Shown: piece after piece, positions 34,391-43,823 of the stretch
Layout of the letters: each line of letters opens with the position of its first letter
Position numbering within the stretch: position 1 is the stretch's first letter
Origin: Alcanivorax sp.
GTDB taxonomy: Bacteria > Pseudomonadota > Gammaproteobacteria > Pseudomonadales > Alcanivoracaceae
Length of the DNA: 64,000 bases
Direction: 5' to 3'
Assembly: GCF_017794965.1 (NCBI RefSeq)
Contig: NZ_CP051240.1
Span: 2,046,001-2,110,000, forward strand
Position numbers and translations under genes: made by a program
Notes under the pieces: generated by a model
Told to the model about the DNA's origin: nothing
Database searches by the model: none
The model's input: only the letters and a program-made list of their open reading frames with translations

Positions 34391-35410
34391 TCAGGGTAGC
34401 ACAACCGGTTCCTGCTCCAGCTCTACCCCAAAACGCTGCCAGACATCCCGTTTCACCGCCGCCGCCAGCGCCATCACATCCTCAGGGATCGCCCCCCCGT
34501 GATTGACCAGCACCAGTGCCTGCTCGCTGTGCATAGCCACCGGCCCAAGACGCTTGCCTTTCCAGCCTGCCGCCTCGATCAGCCAGCCAGCCGCCAGCTT
34601 GGTCCCGCTTTCCTGGGGGTAAGCCACCAGCTGTGGAAATGCCGCTTTGAGCGCATCCGCCTTTTCAGCAGACACCACCGGATTCTTGAAAAAGCTGCCG
34701 GCATTGGCCAGCACCGCCGGATCCGGCAGCTTGCTCTGGCGGATAGCAATCACCTGCTCGCGCACCGCCGCCGCGGTCACCGCCTGGGCAGGCTTGTCGG
34801 CAAAATGCTGGGCCAGTGGCCCATAGCTGATATTGCAGCGCGCCTGACGATTCAGACGCAGCTCGATACCGGTAATGATATAACGGCCCTTGTCCCGCCC
34901 CTTGAAACGGCTGTCCCGATAGGCGAACTCACATTGCTCGGCAGGAAAGTGGCTCACCGTGCCGGTGGCGATGTCCATCACCGTCACCTGCTCCAGCACC
35001 TGCGCCAGCTCCACACCGTAGGCCCCGATGTTCTGGTACGGCGCCGCGCCGACGGTGCCGGGGATCAGTGACAGGTTTTCCAGCCCCTGCCAGCCCTGCT
35101 CCACCGTCCATGCCACCAGGTCGTCCCAGTGCACACCGGCCCCGGCCGCCACCCAAACAGACTGCTCATCCTGCTTTACCTTTGCCATGCCATCGATGCC
35201 AAGGGCAATGGTCAAACCGGGTAAATCACCCTGGATCACCAGGTTGCTACCCTCGCCAATCACATGGACCGGGGCATTTGGATCACGCTCTGCCAGTACC
35301 TGTTCCAGGGCGTCCAGGGTCTGCGGACGCGCCAGGCAGGCCGCCCGCGCCGGCAAACCCAGAGTATTCAGAGAAGACAGGTCAGCATTGTGTTCCAGCA
35401 AAGCGGTCAC
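34391..35410 (-). CDS. murB: UDP-N-acetylenolpyruvoylglucosamine reductase
   Basis: 339 residues of the type-I MurB family. An FAD-binding region with NLVIQGDLPGLTIAL is followed by NIGAYGVELAQV; a catalytic Ser occurs in NAGSFFKNPVV and a Glu in the C-terminal domain (VMALAAAVKRDVWQRFGVELE). It reduces the enolpyruvyl group to lactyl in UDP-MurNAc synthesis. It overlaps the tyrosine-phosphatase gene by 4 bp. Confidence 0.96.
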   Translation of the reverse strand: MTALLEHNADLSSLNTLGLPARAACLARPQTLDALEQVLAERDPNAPVHVIGEGSNLVIQGDLPGLTIALGIDGMAKVKQDEQSVWVAAGAGVHWDDLVAWTVEQGWQGLENLSLIPGTVGAAPYQNIGAYGVELAQVLEQVTVMDIATGTVSHFPAEQCEFAYRDSRFKGRDKGRYIITGIELRLNRQARCNISYGPLAQHFADKPAQAVTAAAVREQVIAIRQSKLPDPAVLANAGSFFKNPVVSAEKADALKAAFPQLVAYPQESGTKLAAGWLIEAAGWKGKRLGPVAMHSEQALVLVNHGGAIPEDVMALAAAVKRDVWQRFGVELEQEPVVLP

Positions 35411-35880
35411 AGGCGCTCCCGCAAGGCCTCGAGCAGGCCTTCAGCCCCCTCTTCCACCAAATTCAGAACCCGGGCAAAACCGTCTTCTCCACCGTAATAG
35501 GGGTCAGGTACCTCGCGGATGCCGGATTGCGGGGCATAGTCCAGGAATCGCTTCAGGACCACATTGGAGCCGGCCGGCTGCATTGCCTGCAGGTCCGCCA
35601 GGTTGGCATCATCCATGGCCAGCAGCACATCAAATTTATCGAAATCTGCCACGCCCACTTGCCGTGCCCGCAGACCACTCATGTCATAGCCACGGCTTGC
35701 TGCGGCCTCCTGGGTACGAGGGTCTGGCGCTCGTCCAATATGCCAGTCGCCAGTGCCCGCGCTGTCGATGACAATATGCTCCTCCAGGCCCGCCGCCCGG
35801 ACCCGGTCGCGGAACACCACTTCTGCGGTCGGCGAACGGCAGATATTACCGAGACACACAAACAGAACCGATAAGGTCAT
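35407..35880 (-). CDS. Low-molecular-weight protein tyrosine phosphatase
   Basis: 157 residues. The catalytic P-loop is VCLGNICRSP (Cys and Arg of CX5R) at the N terminus, and the general-acid Asp lies in PDPYYGGEDGF. It dephosphorylates protein or small-molecule phosphotyrosine; in other bacteria such genes beside envelope genes can regulate exopolysaccharide, but no tyrosine kinase is seen here. Gene order kdsB-ptp-murB matches Pseudomonas. Confidence 0.92.
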   Translation of the reverse strand: MTLSVLFVCLGNICRSPTAEVVFRDRVRAAGLEEHIVIDSAGTGDWHIGRAPDPRTQEAAASRGYDMSGLRARQVGVADFDKFDVLLAMDDANLADLQAMQPAGSNVVLKRFLDYAPQSGIREVPDPYYGGEDGFARVLNLVEEGAEGLLEALRERL

Positions 35881-35883
35881 CCC

Positions 35884-36648
35884 TCACCCCTTTTCCTGTG
35901 CAGCCAACAAGGCCTGCACCCGTTGCAGATCATCCGGCGTATCGATGCCTCCCGGCACCGGCTCACAAGACGGCGCAATATGTATGGACTCGCCATTGGC
36001 CATGGCGCGCAACTGCTCCAAAGATTCCAGTTTTTCCAGTACCGCCGGCGCCCAGGTCACATAGCGATGCAGAAAAGCCACCCGGTAGGCATAGATGCCA
36101 ATATGCCGCCACCACTCGCCTGCCGCCAAATCACGGCCCCCGTCAGCAAAGGCATCACGGTGCCAGGGGATCGGTGCGCGGGAAAAATACAGTGCCTTGC
36201 CACGGGTATCGAACACAGCCTTGACCACATTGGGGTTGAACAGGTCATCACTGTGCTCGATGGGCTCACACAGGGTAGCCATCTGGCAATCCGGATTGGC
36301 GGCCAGGTTCTCCGCCACCTGATTGATCACCGCAGCAGGGATCAGCGGTTCATCGCCCTGCACATTGACGATAATGTCGTCGTCTGCCAATCCCAACTGG
36401 GCAGCAACCTCCTGCAGACGATCGGTTCCTGAGGGGTGATCATCCCGGGTCATCACCACGGGGACCTGCCCGCCCAGGGCATCGGCAATACGCTGGTCGT
36501 CAGTGGCCACATAGACCTTGTCGGCGTCACTGACCTGACAACGTTCCGCCACCCGCGCCACCATGGGTTTGCCAGCCAGATCAGCCAGCGGTTTACCGGG
36601 AAGCCGTGTAGACGCATACCGCGCCGGCACCACCACATAAAAACTCAT
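35884..36648 (-). CDS. kdsB: CMP-KDO synthetase
   Basis: 254 residues, normal length. The nucleotidyltransferase start is VVPARYASTRLPGKPLADL; the metal-binding region includes VNVQGDEPLIPA and PIPWHRDAF. It activates KDO with CTP for lipopolysaccharide core synthesis. It starts 3 bp after the phosphatase in the unit. Upstream is a heptad-rich gap where many relatives carry a small Trm112-like gene; none is present. Confidence 0.96.
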   Translation of the reverse strand: MSFYVVVPARYASTRLPGKPLADLAGKPMVARVAERCQVSDADKVYVATDDQRIADALGGQVPVVMTRDDHPSGTDRLQEVAAQLGLADDDIIVNVQGDEPLIPAAVINQVAENLAANPDCQMATLCEPIEHSDDLFNPNVVKAVFDTRGKALYFSRAPIPWHRDAFADGGRDLAAGEWWRHIGIYAYRVAFLHRYVTWAPAVLEKLESLEQLRAMANGESIHIAPSCEPVPGGIDTPDDLQRVQALLAAQEKG

Positions 36649-36867
36649 GAAAACCTCGTTAAATGAAACGCTTCATGCTGCACGCAACACGCAACATGCA
36701 GTAATGACAATCAGGAGCTAGTTGAAAGTTTAAAATTCAAAGTTGAAACACGAAGGTGGTCTCGAGTTAATCTGAGCGCATGGGTTTCTCGCGCTGGCTA
36801 GTACGCGGGCAAGGCCAATCCGGAGTCACCGCCCTTCCCGCGCTTTTCAACTTTGAACTTTAAACTT
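36649..36867. repeat. Nested heptad arrays between lpxK and kdsB
   Basis: Array 36670-36704 (GCTTCAT, GCTGCAC, GCAACAC, GCAACAT, GCAGTAA). A second pair: 36721-36748 (GTTGAAA, GTTTAAA, ATTCAAA, GTTGAAA) with its inverted complement at 36844-36878 (TTTTCAA, CTTTGAA, CTTTAAA, CTTTCAA, CTCTCCT), the last overlapping the lpxK 3' end and stop. The core between is about 95 bp. Confidence 0.9.
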
Positions 36868-37863
36868 TCAACTCTCCTTCCCATGTTTCCCCAACGCCCG
36901 ATCCAGCATCTGATCCAGCAGCCCTTCCGGCAATTCGGCCTCCACCGGCAGGAACCACCAGTGCGGCTCCGCAAACGCGGCACATTTCACCGCGTCTTTC
37001 TCTGTCATCAACACCGGCAGCCCATCAGAAAAAGCCAGATCAGAAGGCTGGTAGGCATGATGATCAGGAAAGATGTGGGGCTGAATATTCAGCCCGACGA
37101 TATTCAGCAGATTGAAATAGCGACGGGGATTGCCGATACCGGCGATCGCATGCACATGGGGATGTGCGGCCAGAAAGGCACGCACATCCAGGCTCTGGCC
37201 ATCGGCCAGATTCTCAATCTCACCTGGGCGCATGATCATGGGATGGGCGCCGCTCCAGCCTCCCCCCGTGCTGACCACAAAATCCACATCCTTCAGTCGG
37301 GTAGCCGGTTCGCGTAGCGGCCCTTCCGGCAGGCAGCGGCCATTCCCCAGGCCGCGCTGTCCATCCACCACCACGATTTCCGCGCTTCGAGGCAGGGCAT
37401 AGTGCTGCAGGCCATCGTCACTGATGACCAGATCCGGATTGAAACGGTTGATGGCTTCATCCAGGGCATTGCGGCGATCCGGGTCAAGCACCACCGGCAC
37501 CCCGGTGCGGCGGGCAATCAGCACCGGCTCATCGCCCACTTCCAGGGCGGCGCTATCGGCCTGGACAATTACCGGGTATTGGTCCGCCTTGCCACCATAG
37601 CCACGGGAAACCACAACCACGTTCAGCCCCCGCTGCTGCGCGGCATGCACCAGGGCTATCACCAACGGAGTCTTGCCGGTACCGCCCACGGTAATGTTGC
37701 CCACCACCAGCACCGGTACCGGCGGTACCTGGCGACGCTTCTGGAAGTGCTGCAGTCGGCGCCGTGCCTCGAAAGACACCAGCAGGGAAAGCGGCCGCAG
37801 AGGCTTGAGCCAGACGCTGCCCTTGTACCAGCCTTCCTGTACCCAATCGCTTACCTTACTCAT
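36868..37863 (-). CDS. lpxK: Tetraacyldisaccharide 4'-kinase
   Basis: 331 residues. The P-loop is GNITVGGTGKTPLVI; catalytic Asp-rich segments include ISDDGLQHYALPR. LpxK adds the 4'-phosphate of lipid A at the inner membrane. It follows msbA by 34 bp. The final Ser codon and the stop TGA fall in a GTTGAAA-type heptad array, so the repeat supplies the end of the gene. Confidence 0.95.
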   Translation of the reverse strand: MSKVSDWVQEGWYKGSVWLKPLRPLSLLVSFEARRRLQHFQKRRQVPPVPVLVVGNITVGGTGKTPLVIALVHAAQQRGLNVVVVSRGYGGKADQYPVIVQADSAALEVGDEPVLIARRTGVPVVLDPDRRNALDEAINRFNPDLVISDDGLQHYALPRSAEIVVVDGQRGLGNGRCLPEGPLREPATRLKDVDFVVSTGGGWSGAHPMIMRPGEIENLADGQSLDVRAFLAAHPHVHAIAGIGNPRRYFNLLNIVGLNIQPHIFPDHHAYQPSDLAFSDGLPVLMTEKDAVKCAAFAEPHWWFLPVEAELPEGLLDQMLDRALGKHGKES

Positions 37864-37897
37864 TGGTGCTCTTCCCTGCTTGCCTCATCACCAGCGG

Positions 37898-39640
37898 TTA
37901 GTCTTCGGCGAAGTCCATCCGGTAAAGCTGTGTGTAGATGCCGTTACGAGCCAGTAACTCGTCATGGGTGCCCTGCTCCATCAACTGTCCCTGGTCCAGC
38001 ACGATGATACGATCAGCCTTTTCGATGGTGGACAGACGGTGGGCAATCACCAGCGTGGTTCGCCCGGTCATGACCCGCTCCAGGGCCTGTTGAATGTGAT
38101 GCTCGGACTCGGTATCCAGGGCGCTGGTGGCTTCATCCAGGATCAACAACGGGGAATCCTTGAGCAAGGCCCGGGCAATGGCAATGCGTTGGCGCTGGCC
38201 ACCGGACAGTTGCACACCATCCTGCCCGAGACGGGTATCCAGCCCATGCTCCAGTTGTTCGATGAACCGCCAGGCGTGAGCATCGCGGGCAGCCTTTTCA
38301 ATGGCAGCATCATCCGCAGTGCGCAGCTCACCATAGGCAATATTGTTTCGTACGGTGTCGTTGAACAGCACCACCCGCTGGCTGACCATAGCGATCTGAT
38401 GGCGCAGTTCTGTCAGGCTGTACTCAGACAGGGGCACTCCATCCAGCAGGATGCGACCGTGATCGGGATCGAAGAAACGCGGCAGCATGGCGCTGATGGT
38501 ACTCTTGCCAGCGCCGGATCGGCCCACCAGTGCCACTGTCTCCCCCGCCTTAATCGAGAAAGACAGGTTGCGCAGCACCGGCGATTCCGGCTCGTAGCCG
38601 AAGGTGACGCCATCAAACTCCACATCCCCACGAACCTTCTGCGCCGGGACATAACTGCCCAGATCCACTTCTTCAGGGGTATCGAGCAAATCAAACAGAC
38701 TGGACGCCCCCGTCACCCCGCGCTGCACCTTCACGTTCACATCGGTGAGCTGTTTGAGCGGCTTTTGAATCATGCCGGCAGCGGCAATATAGGACAGGAA
38801 ACCACCCACGGTCAGATTCTCGCCCATCAGGTGGATATACAGATAGGTAATGGCACCAATCCCTACCGCCACGAACAGCTGCACGATCACGGTACTGGCG
38901 ATCTTGCTGGCATTGAGCTTTACGTTCTGCTTGGCAAAGCTGCGGCTGACGGTATGGAACCGCGACGCTTCCTGATCCTGGCCACCAAAGATCTTGACCT
39001 CGCCACTGCCTTCAATGGCCTCACCGAGAAAATGGGTGATATTGGACATGGACGACTGGATACGCCGGCTGATCTTGCGAAAACGCTTGCTGGTGATATT
39101 CACCACCAGGGCTATCAGGGGTGCCACCGCCACCAGAATCAGTGTCAGCTTCCAGTTCTGCCAGAGCAGAAAAGCAAACAAGCCGATGACCGTCAGGCCC
39201 TCACGCACAATCACGATGATCGCATCGGTACCGGCACTGGTGACCTGCTGCGCATCAAAGATAATCTTCGACATGATTCGCCCGGAGGCGTTGCGGTGGT
39301 ATTCGGACTGCGGCAGCTTGAGCACATGCCCAAACACATCGTTACGCAGCACATACACCAGCTGCTGGGCCACCCAGTTCATGCTGTAACTGCCCATGAA
39401 CTGGCCAAGCCCCTGGAAGATCACCAGTACCAGGGGGGCAATCGCCACCACCATGACCCGGAAATCCGTGGGGTTGACGATGGTATCGCCCAGATAGCCT
39501 GCCAGCTGGGCGCCACCCGCCTGGGTGGCGGCATAGAGCGCATAGCCAAGCACACTGATAACCAGCATGAACCAGTAAGGGCGAACGTAGGACAACAACC
39601 GTTTATAGGTCGGCCATACGTCATCAGAGGATTGACTCAT
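37898..39640 (-). CDS. msbA: Lipid A / phospholipid flippase MsbA (ABC transporter)
   Basis: 580 residues, normal length for a fused half-transporter. Six membrane helices in the first 320 residues; then an ATP-binding domain with Walker A GRSGAGKST, signature LSGGQRQRIAIARAL and Walker B LLILDEATSAL. It would flip lipid A-core across the inner membrane. It overlaps exbD by 4 bp and precedes lpxK, the usual msbA-lpxK pair. Confidence 0.93.
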   Translation of the reverse strand: MSQSSDDVWPTYKRLLSYVRPYWFMLVISVLGYALYAATQAGGAQLAGYLGDTIVNPTDFRVMVVAIAPLVLVIFQGLGQFMGSYSMNWVAQQLVYVLRNDVFGHVLKLPQSEYHRNASGRIMSKIIFDAQQVTSAGTDAIIVIVREGLTVIGLFAFLLWQNWKLTLILVAVAPLIALVVNITSKRFRKISRRIQSSMSNITHFLGEAIEGSGEVKIFGGQDQEASRFHTVSRSFAKQNVKLNASKIASTVIVQLFVAVGIGAITYLYIHLMGENLTVGGFLSYIAAAGMIQKPLKQLTDVNVKVQRGVTGASSLFDLLDTPEEVDLGSYVPAQKVRGDVEFDGVTFGYEPESPVLRNLSFSIKAGETVALVGRSGAGKSTISAMLPRFFDPDHGRILLDGVPLSEYSLTELRHQIAMVSQRVVLFNDTVRNNIAYGELRTADDAAIEKAARDAHAWRFIEQLEHGLDTRLGQDGVQLSGGQRQRIAIARALLKDSPLLILDEATSALDTESEHHIQQALERVMTGRTTLVIAHRLSTIEKADRIIVLDQGQLMEQGTHDELLARNGIYTQLYRMDFAED

Positions 39641-40062
39641 TGTGCCTCATCGGGGGATTCGCGGGTGGTGAGCGACAGCTTAACAAAACCCAGCTGCCCC
39701 GCCACGTCATAGACACGGACCACGGACTGGTAAGCCACATTGGCATCCGCATAGATTTGCAAAGGCATGTCTGCCTTGTCCTGCCCCAATGCCATCAACG
39801 CAGTGCGCAGTGTCTTGCTGTCCGTGGCCGCCAGCTTCTCACCGTTCACCAGGTAGTCCCCGGTGGAAGTCACCGTCACGGTGACTTGCTCAGCGGACTG
39901 TGCCAGCGCAGTGCCATCCGCTTCCGGCAGGGTAATGGACAGTTGTGTCTTGTCATCAAAGGTGGTCGAGACCATGAAAAAGATCAGCAGCAGAAACACC
40001 ACATCGATCAGCGGCGTCAGATTGACGCTGATTTCTTCCTGACTGGGCCGCGGGAATTTCAC
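39637..40062 (-). CDS. exbD: ExbD/TolR family biopolymer transport protein
   Basis: 141 residues. One N-terminal helix (VNLTPLIDVVFLLLIFFMV) with the conserved Asp needed for proton use, then a periplasmic domain. It pairs with the ExbB protein just upstream (4-bp overlap), energising TonB-type or related envelope transport. The location next to msbA matches the Pseudomonas exbD-exbB-comEC order, though the partner TonB is not in the window. Confidence 0.93.
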   Translation of the reverse strand: MKFPRPSQEEISVNLTPLIDVVFLLLIFFMVSTTFDDKTQLSITLPEADGTALAQSAEQVTVTVTSTGDYLVNGEKLAATDSKTLRTALMALGQDKADMPLQIYADANVAYQSVVRVYDVAGQLGFVKLSLTTRESPDEAQ

Positions 40063-40688
40063 GCCTGCTCTCCCGGTTCGGCTTCACGATCACCGTGCAC
40101 CAGATCCACCACGTGGACAGCGCTCTGCTCCAGCTCCACGGTAATTTCTTCCACCCGGCGAACGAAGAACCGGTGAAAGAAGATCGCAGGAATCGCCACC
40201 ACCAAACCCGCCGCCGTGGTCAGCAGGGCCTGGGAAATCCCCCCCGCCAGTTGGGCCGCATCACCGGTGCCGTGGATCATGATGGCCGCAAACACATCAA
40301 TCATCCCGACCACTGTGCCCAGCAACCCCAGCAAGGGGGTGATGGCTGCAATGGAACCCAGCGTGCTGAGAAATTTTTCCAGTTCATGAATCACCCCGGT
40401 GGCCGACTCCTGAATGCTCTCCTTCATGATCTCGCGACCATGTTTGGCATTGGACAGCCCCGTGGCCAGAATACGTCCCAGCGGTGAGCTGTCACGTAAC
40501 TTGATCAGATTGGCGTCATTCAACAGCCCTCGTTTCAGCAGGGTCTGTACCTGCGGCACCGTATCTTCCGGCGCCAGCTTGCTGGGACGCAATGTCCAGA
40601 AACGCTCTACCACAATGGCCAGTGCCACTACTGAACAGATCAGGATCGGGAGCATCATCCAGCCCCCGGACTGCAAAAGATCCTGCAC
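40059..40688 (-). CDS. exbB: ExbB/TolQ family biopolymer transport protein
   Basis: 209 residues if the GTG at 40688 is used; GGGGAGA lies at a suitable distance upstream, whereas an in-frame TTG at 40721 has no such site. Three membrane helices, with the last two in TPLLGLLGTVVGMIDVFAAI and GGISQALLTTAAGLVVAIPA. It forms the proton-motive complex with ExbD. It overlaps exbD by 4 bp. Confidence 0.9.
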   Translation of the reverse strand: MQDLLQSGGWMMLPILICSVVALAIVVERFWTLRPSKLAPEDTVPQVQTLLKRGLLNDANLIKLRDSSPLGRILATGLSNAKHGREIMKESIQESATGVIHELEKFLSTLGSIAAITPLLGLLGTVVGMIDVFAAIMIHGTGDAAQLAGGISQALLTTAAGLVVAIPAIFFHRFFVRRVEEITVELEQSAVHVVDLVHGDREAEPGEQA

Positions 40689-40736
40689 CTTGTCTCTCCC
40701 CTTGATCACTACGTTGCCCAATCGGGCACAGTCGGG

Positions 40737-42965
40737 TTACCAGAAACGCCAGCCGGCCGGTCGTTGCCAGGGCCGTGCATGCTGCTGACGCCATTTTGTT
40801 ATAAGCGGATCATTATCGTGGCCGTACCCGCGAAACACAATCATGCCGTCCCGGTCTGTACGCAGAACTGTGACTCCGGACCTGACCAAACGCTCCACCA
40901 CATCGGCGTGGGGGTGGCCAAAATAGTGCCGGTATCCAGCACTGGCCAGCGCCCAGCCGGGTTGCACTTCCCGCAACAGGGCCGCCGAGGTACTGGACTT
41001 GCTGCCATGATGCGCCAATACCAGCAGCTGAGCCCGGGGCCACTGCCCAAGCAGACGGTATTCCACTTCCCGCCCGATATCGCCCGGTAACAGCACTCGC
41101 CAGCCATTCCCCTCCACCAGCAACACACAACTGGCGTCATTACCGTCCGGCGCGGGCCGGGGTGGCCAGAGCACGGAGAAGCGCACGCCATCCCATTGCC
41201 ATTGCTGTCCGGCTATACAAGGCTGACTGCCCGGCACCCGTTCCGGCTCGCCACTGAGACGCAACACGTCATCAGGAAAGTCCTGGCTGCCACCGGCATG
41301 ATCATTATCGCCATGACTGATGATCAGGCGATCCGGGCTTAACCGGTACCGCCTTAGCCAGGGCCTGATCACCGATTGCGCCATGCTGCCCCCCGGCCAG
41401 GAGGCACCGGTATCGTAAAGCAGCAGATGGTCGCGGGTACGCACGGCCACCGCCAACCCCTGCCCCACATCAAACGCGGTCAACTCCCATTGCCCATGCA
41501 CAAGGGGCGGTAACGACTGGGTCAGCCAGGGCAATAACCATATCGGCAGCAATAACCGGGGAAACGGAATCGCCGGCAAGAACAGCAGGAAGGCCCCGGC
41601 CATCAGGCACAACCCACTCAGCAGGGAAGGCAGCGGCAGGGCCGCGGCTGCCGGCGCGGAAAACCGTGAAAGCCACTCCATGATCACCACGGACAACTCC
41701 ACAGCGGTGCCGGACGCCTCCAGCACCCCGCGCAAGCCAGTAACAGCGCCAAACAGGGTGAGCGGGATGATTAACAGGGAGTACAGCGGAATCAACAACA
41801 GGTTAGCCAGCGGGGACAGCAGCGACCATTGCCCAAACAGTGCCGCTGACAGCAAGGTCATCAGCAGCGGCAGCAGCAGCATCAACCGCCGGCCGCCATG
41901 TCCCATCATCAACAGGGCAATGACCGCCACAGCCGCAAAAGACAACCACAGGCTTTCCGAAAGCGCGGACAAGGGCTGCACCACCAACACCACCAGTAAC
42001 GCCCAGCCCAGGCTGGACCAGAGACTGGCCTGATAGCGCATGACAGAAGCCAGTGCCACCACCGACAACATGATCACCGCTCTCTGGGTCGGCAGGCTAA
42101 AGCCGGCCAGGGCACTGTAACCCAGAGCCACCAGCAACGCAGGCCCCCAGGCCAGCTGTTGCTGGGTCAGTCGTCGGCTGGCCGGCCATACCTTCTGGCA
42201 AAGCGGCGCCAGAAATAACCGGCCCAACCACCAAATGGCCCCCGCCACAATGGCCACATGCAAACCGGAAATCGCCAGCAGGTGGGCTGCCCCGGTGGTC
42301 TGAAACCCGGCCAGCAAGGGCCCGTCCAGTGCTGCGCGGTCACCCACCACCAGCGCCGGCAGCACGGCCCGGGCCGAGGGCGAGGTGGATACCGCGTCCG
42401 CCAACGAACGGGATAGCCGTTCACGCCACGCCACCAGCCCATCGCCCGCCTGAAGCCGGACACTGGATTTCAGGGTCGCCCGTGCCGCCAGCCCTGCGGC
42501 AAGGTCATGACGGGCCAGGTCCAGCCCGGTGGCATTGTATATCCCGCGCCCTGCTTTCAGTTTCAAGGTGATCTGCAACCGTTCTCCGGCGCGCACCTGT
42601 TGGTCAGGATCATAACTGCTGACGCGGATACGATGCTGCCCTGGCCAGAGCGGATGCTCCTCGACAAGCACGGTGAAATGCTGCTCCTGCTGCCACTGAC
42701 CAAAACGGAAACGGCGCCGGTTCTCGGGAATGGATACCACGCTGGCGGTGAAAGTGAGTGTGCGCCCCTCCAGTGTGGAAGGAAGACGTTGTTGCACGCC
42801 GGACTGCAGCTGCCAGACACCATACAGACAGGCCACCGGCAGCCACCACCACACCGGGCGTCCACGGGATAACAACAGCGCCAGCAACAGGCAAACCGCC
42901 ACCGGCCAGAGCGCCCCCGACCAGCAGCCGGCCACCAAGGCCAACGCTATTGCCCAACGTTGCAT
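40737..42965 (-). CDS. comEC: ComEC/Rec2 family DNA-uptake channel
   Basis: 742 residues from the ATG at 42965. The N-terminal helices and OB-like domain, the central Competence domain with many helices (LLAISGLHVAIVAGAIWWLG) and the C-terminal metallo-beta-lactamase-like domain with SHGDNDHAGGSQDF are all present. It would pass single-stranded DNA into the cytoplasm during transformation. With mltG/pilZ and the trypsin on other strands, there is no local competence cluster, so natural competence is only suggested. Longer in-frame starts exist but precede the family start. Confidence 0.92.
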   Translation of the reverse strand: MQRWAIALALVAGCWSGALWPVAVCLLLALLLSRGRPVWWWLPVACLYGVWQLQSGVQQRLPSTLEGRTLTFTASVVSIPENRRRFRFGQWQQEQHFTVLVEEHPLWPGQHRIRVSSYDPDQQVRAGERLQITLKLKAGRGIYNATGLDLARHDLAAGLAARATLKSSVRLQAGDGLVAWRERLSRSLADAVSTSPSARAVLPALVVGDRAALDGPLLAGFQTTGAAHLLAISGLHVAIVAGAIWWLGRLFLAPLCQKVWPASRRLTQQQLAWGPALLVALGYSALAGFSLPTQRAVIMLSVVALASVMRYQASLWSSLGWALLVVLVVQPLSALSESLWLSFAAVAVIALLMMGHGGRRLMLLLPLLMTLLSAALFGQWSLLSPLANLLLIPLYSLLIIPLTLFGAVTGLRGVLEASGTAVELSVVIMEWLSRFSAPAAAALPLPSLLSGLCLMAGAFLLFLPAIPFPRLLLPIWLLPWLTQSLPPLVHGQWELTAFDVGQGLAVAVRTRDHLLLYDTGASWPGGSMAQSVIRPWLRRYRLSPDRLIISHGDNDHAGGSQDFPDDVLRLSGEPERVPGSQPCIAGQQWQWDGVRFSVLWPPRPAPDGNDASCVLLVEGNGWRVLLPGDIGREVEYRLLGQWPRAQLLVLAHHGSKSSTSAALLREVQPGWALASAGYRHYFGHPHADVVERLVRSGVTVLRTDRDGMIVFRGYGHDNDPLITKWRQQHARPWQRPAGWRFW

Positions 42966-43212
42966 CGCCACTCCCGGAAACGAATCCCGCAACAGGTGTA
43001 TGCCTTTTCGATTCGAGTCGGCATAATAGCCAGCCGCGGGCAACCGACGGGTAAGCCATTAACCCCGGTTTTTGCCAGCCATTCGCTACAACACCGTTGA
43101 TCATCACGGCAATACAACCCGGGTCTGATAGTCTTTACAGACACGACCTGACAGTCTTGATCTAAAACCGGAATGCCATCACCCGACAGTGACGGCCAGC
43201 AGATGCGAATTC

Positions 43213-43815
43213 ATGCCGAAACGGATTTTTCGTAAATACCTGCCCAAACCGGAACGGCTTCGTGAACACAAGTCGTTGAGCTTTCTGGGCGAGGTACTCT
43301 CTGATCCCAACCTGTGGCATATCAACCGCCGCTCCCTGGCGGGTGCTGCCTTTATCGGGATCTTTGCCGGCCTGCTGCCCATCCCCCTGCAGATGGGGCT
43401 GGCAGCGCTGCTGGCGGTCCGTTTTCACTGCAACCTGCCACTTTCGGTGATGCTGGTATGGATTTCCAATCCGGTCACTTACGTCCCGATTTTTTATTTC
43501 AATTACCGCATTGGCGCCTGGCTGCTGGGCATGCCTCCACACAGCGGTGAGGCCATTACCGTGGCCTGGTTCGTGGAGCAACTGATACCGCTTTGGCTGG
43601 GATCCACCCTGATTGCACTGGTGTGTGGCGGTGCGGCCTACATCACGGTGAAGATAGCCTGGCGGCTTGCCGTGGTGCGCAGCTGGAACCTGCGCGCGAG
43701 AAATCGCGAACGGATGCAACGCCGCGAAGCCAAAAAGGCGGAAAAGGAAAGAGTGAAAAAGGTAGACGAGCAACCACAACCCGTCCACCAGGAAAGCGAC
43801 CCGGAGCGTCGCTGA
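43213..43815 (+). CDS. DUF2062 membrane protein
   Basis: 200 residues. The family core SLAGAAFIGIFAGLLPIPLQ and SVMLVWISNPVTYVPIFYFN mark DUF2062, with about three to four membrane helices and a charged C terminus. The function is unknown. It lies next to comEC and lolD in pseudomonads too. The start at 43213 has only a weak ribosome-binding site; it is convergent with lolD, the stops being only 8 bp apart. Confidence 0.88.
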   Translation: MPKRIFRKYLPKPERLREHKSLSFLGEVLSDPNLWHINRRSLAGAAFIGIFAGLLPIPLQMGLAALLAVRFHCNLPLSVMLVWISNPVTYVPIFYFNYRIGAWLLGMPPHSGEAITVAWFVEQLIPLWLGSTLIALVCGGAAYITVKIAWRLAVVRSWNLRARNRERMQRREAKKAEKERVKKVDEQPQPVHQESDPERR

Positions 43816-43823
43816 ATCCTGGC

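Noticed and set aside
42966..43043. Longer start for ComEC
   Set aside because: The extra residues precede the hydrophobic family start and have no ribosome-binding site.
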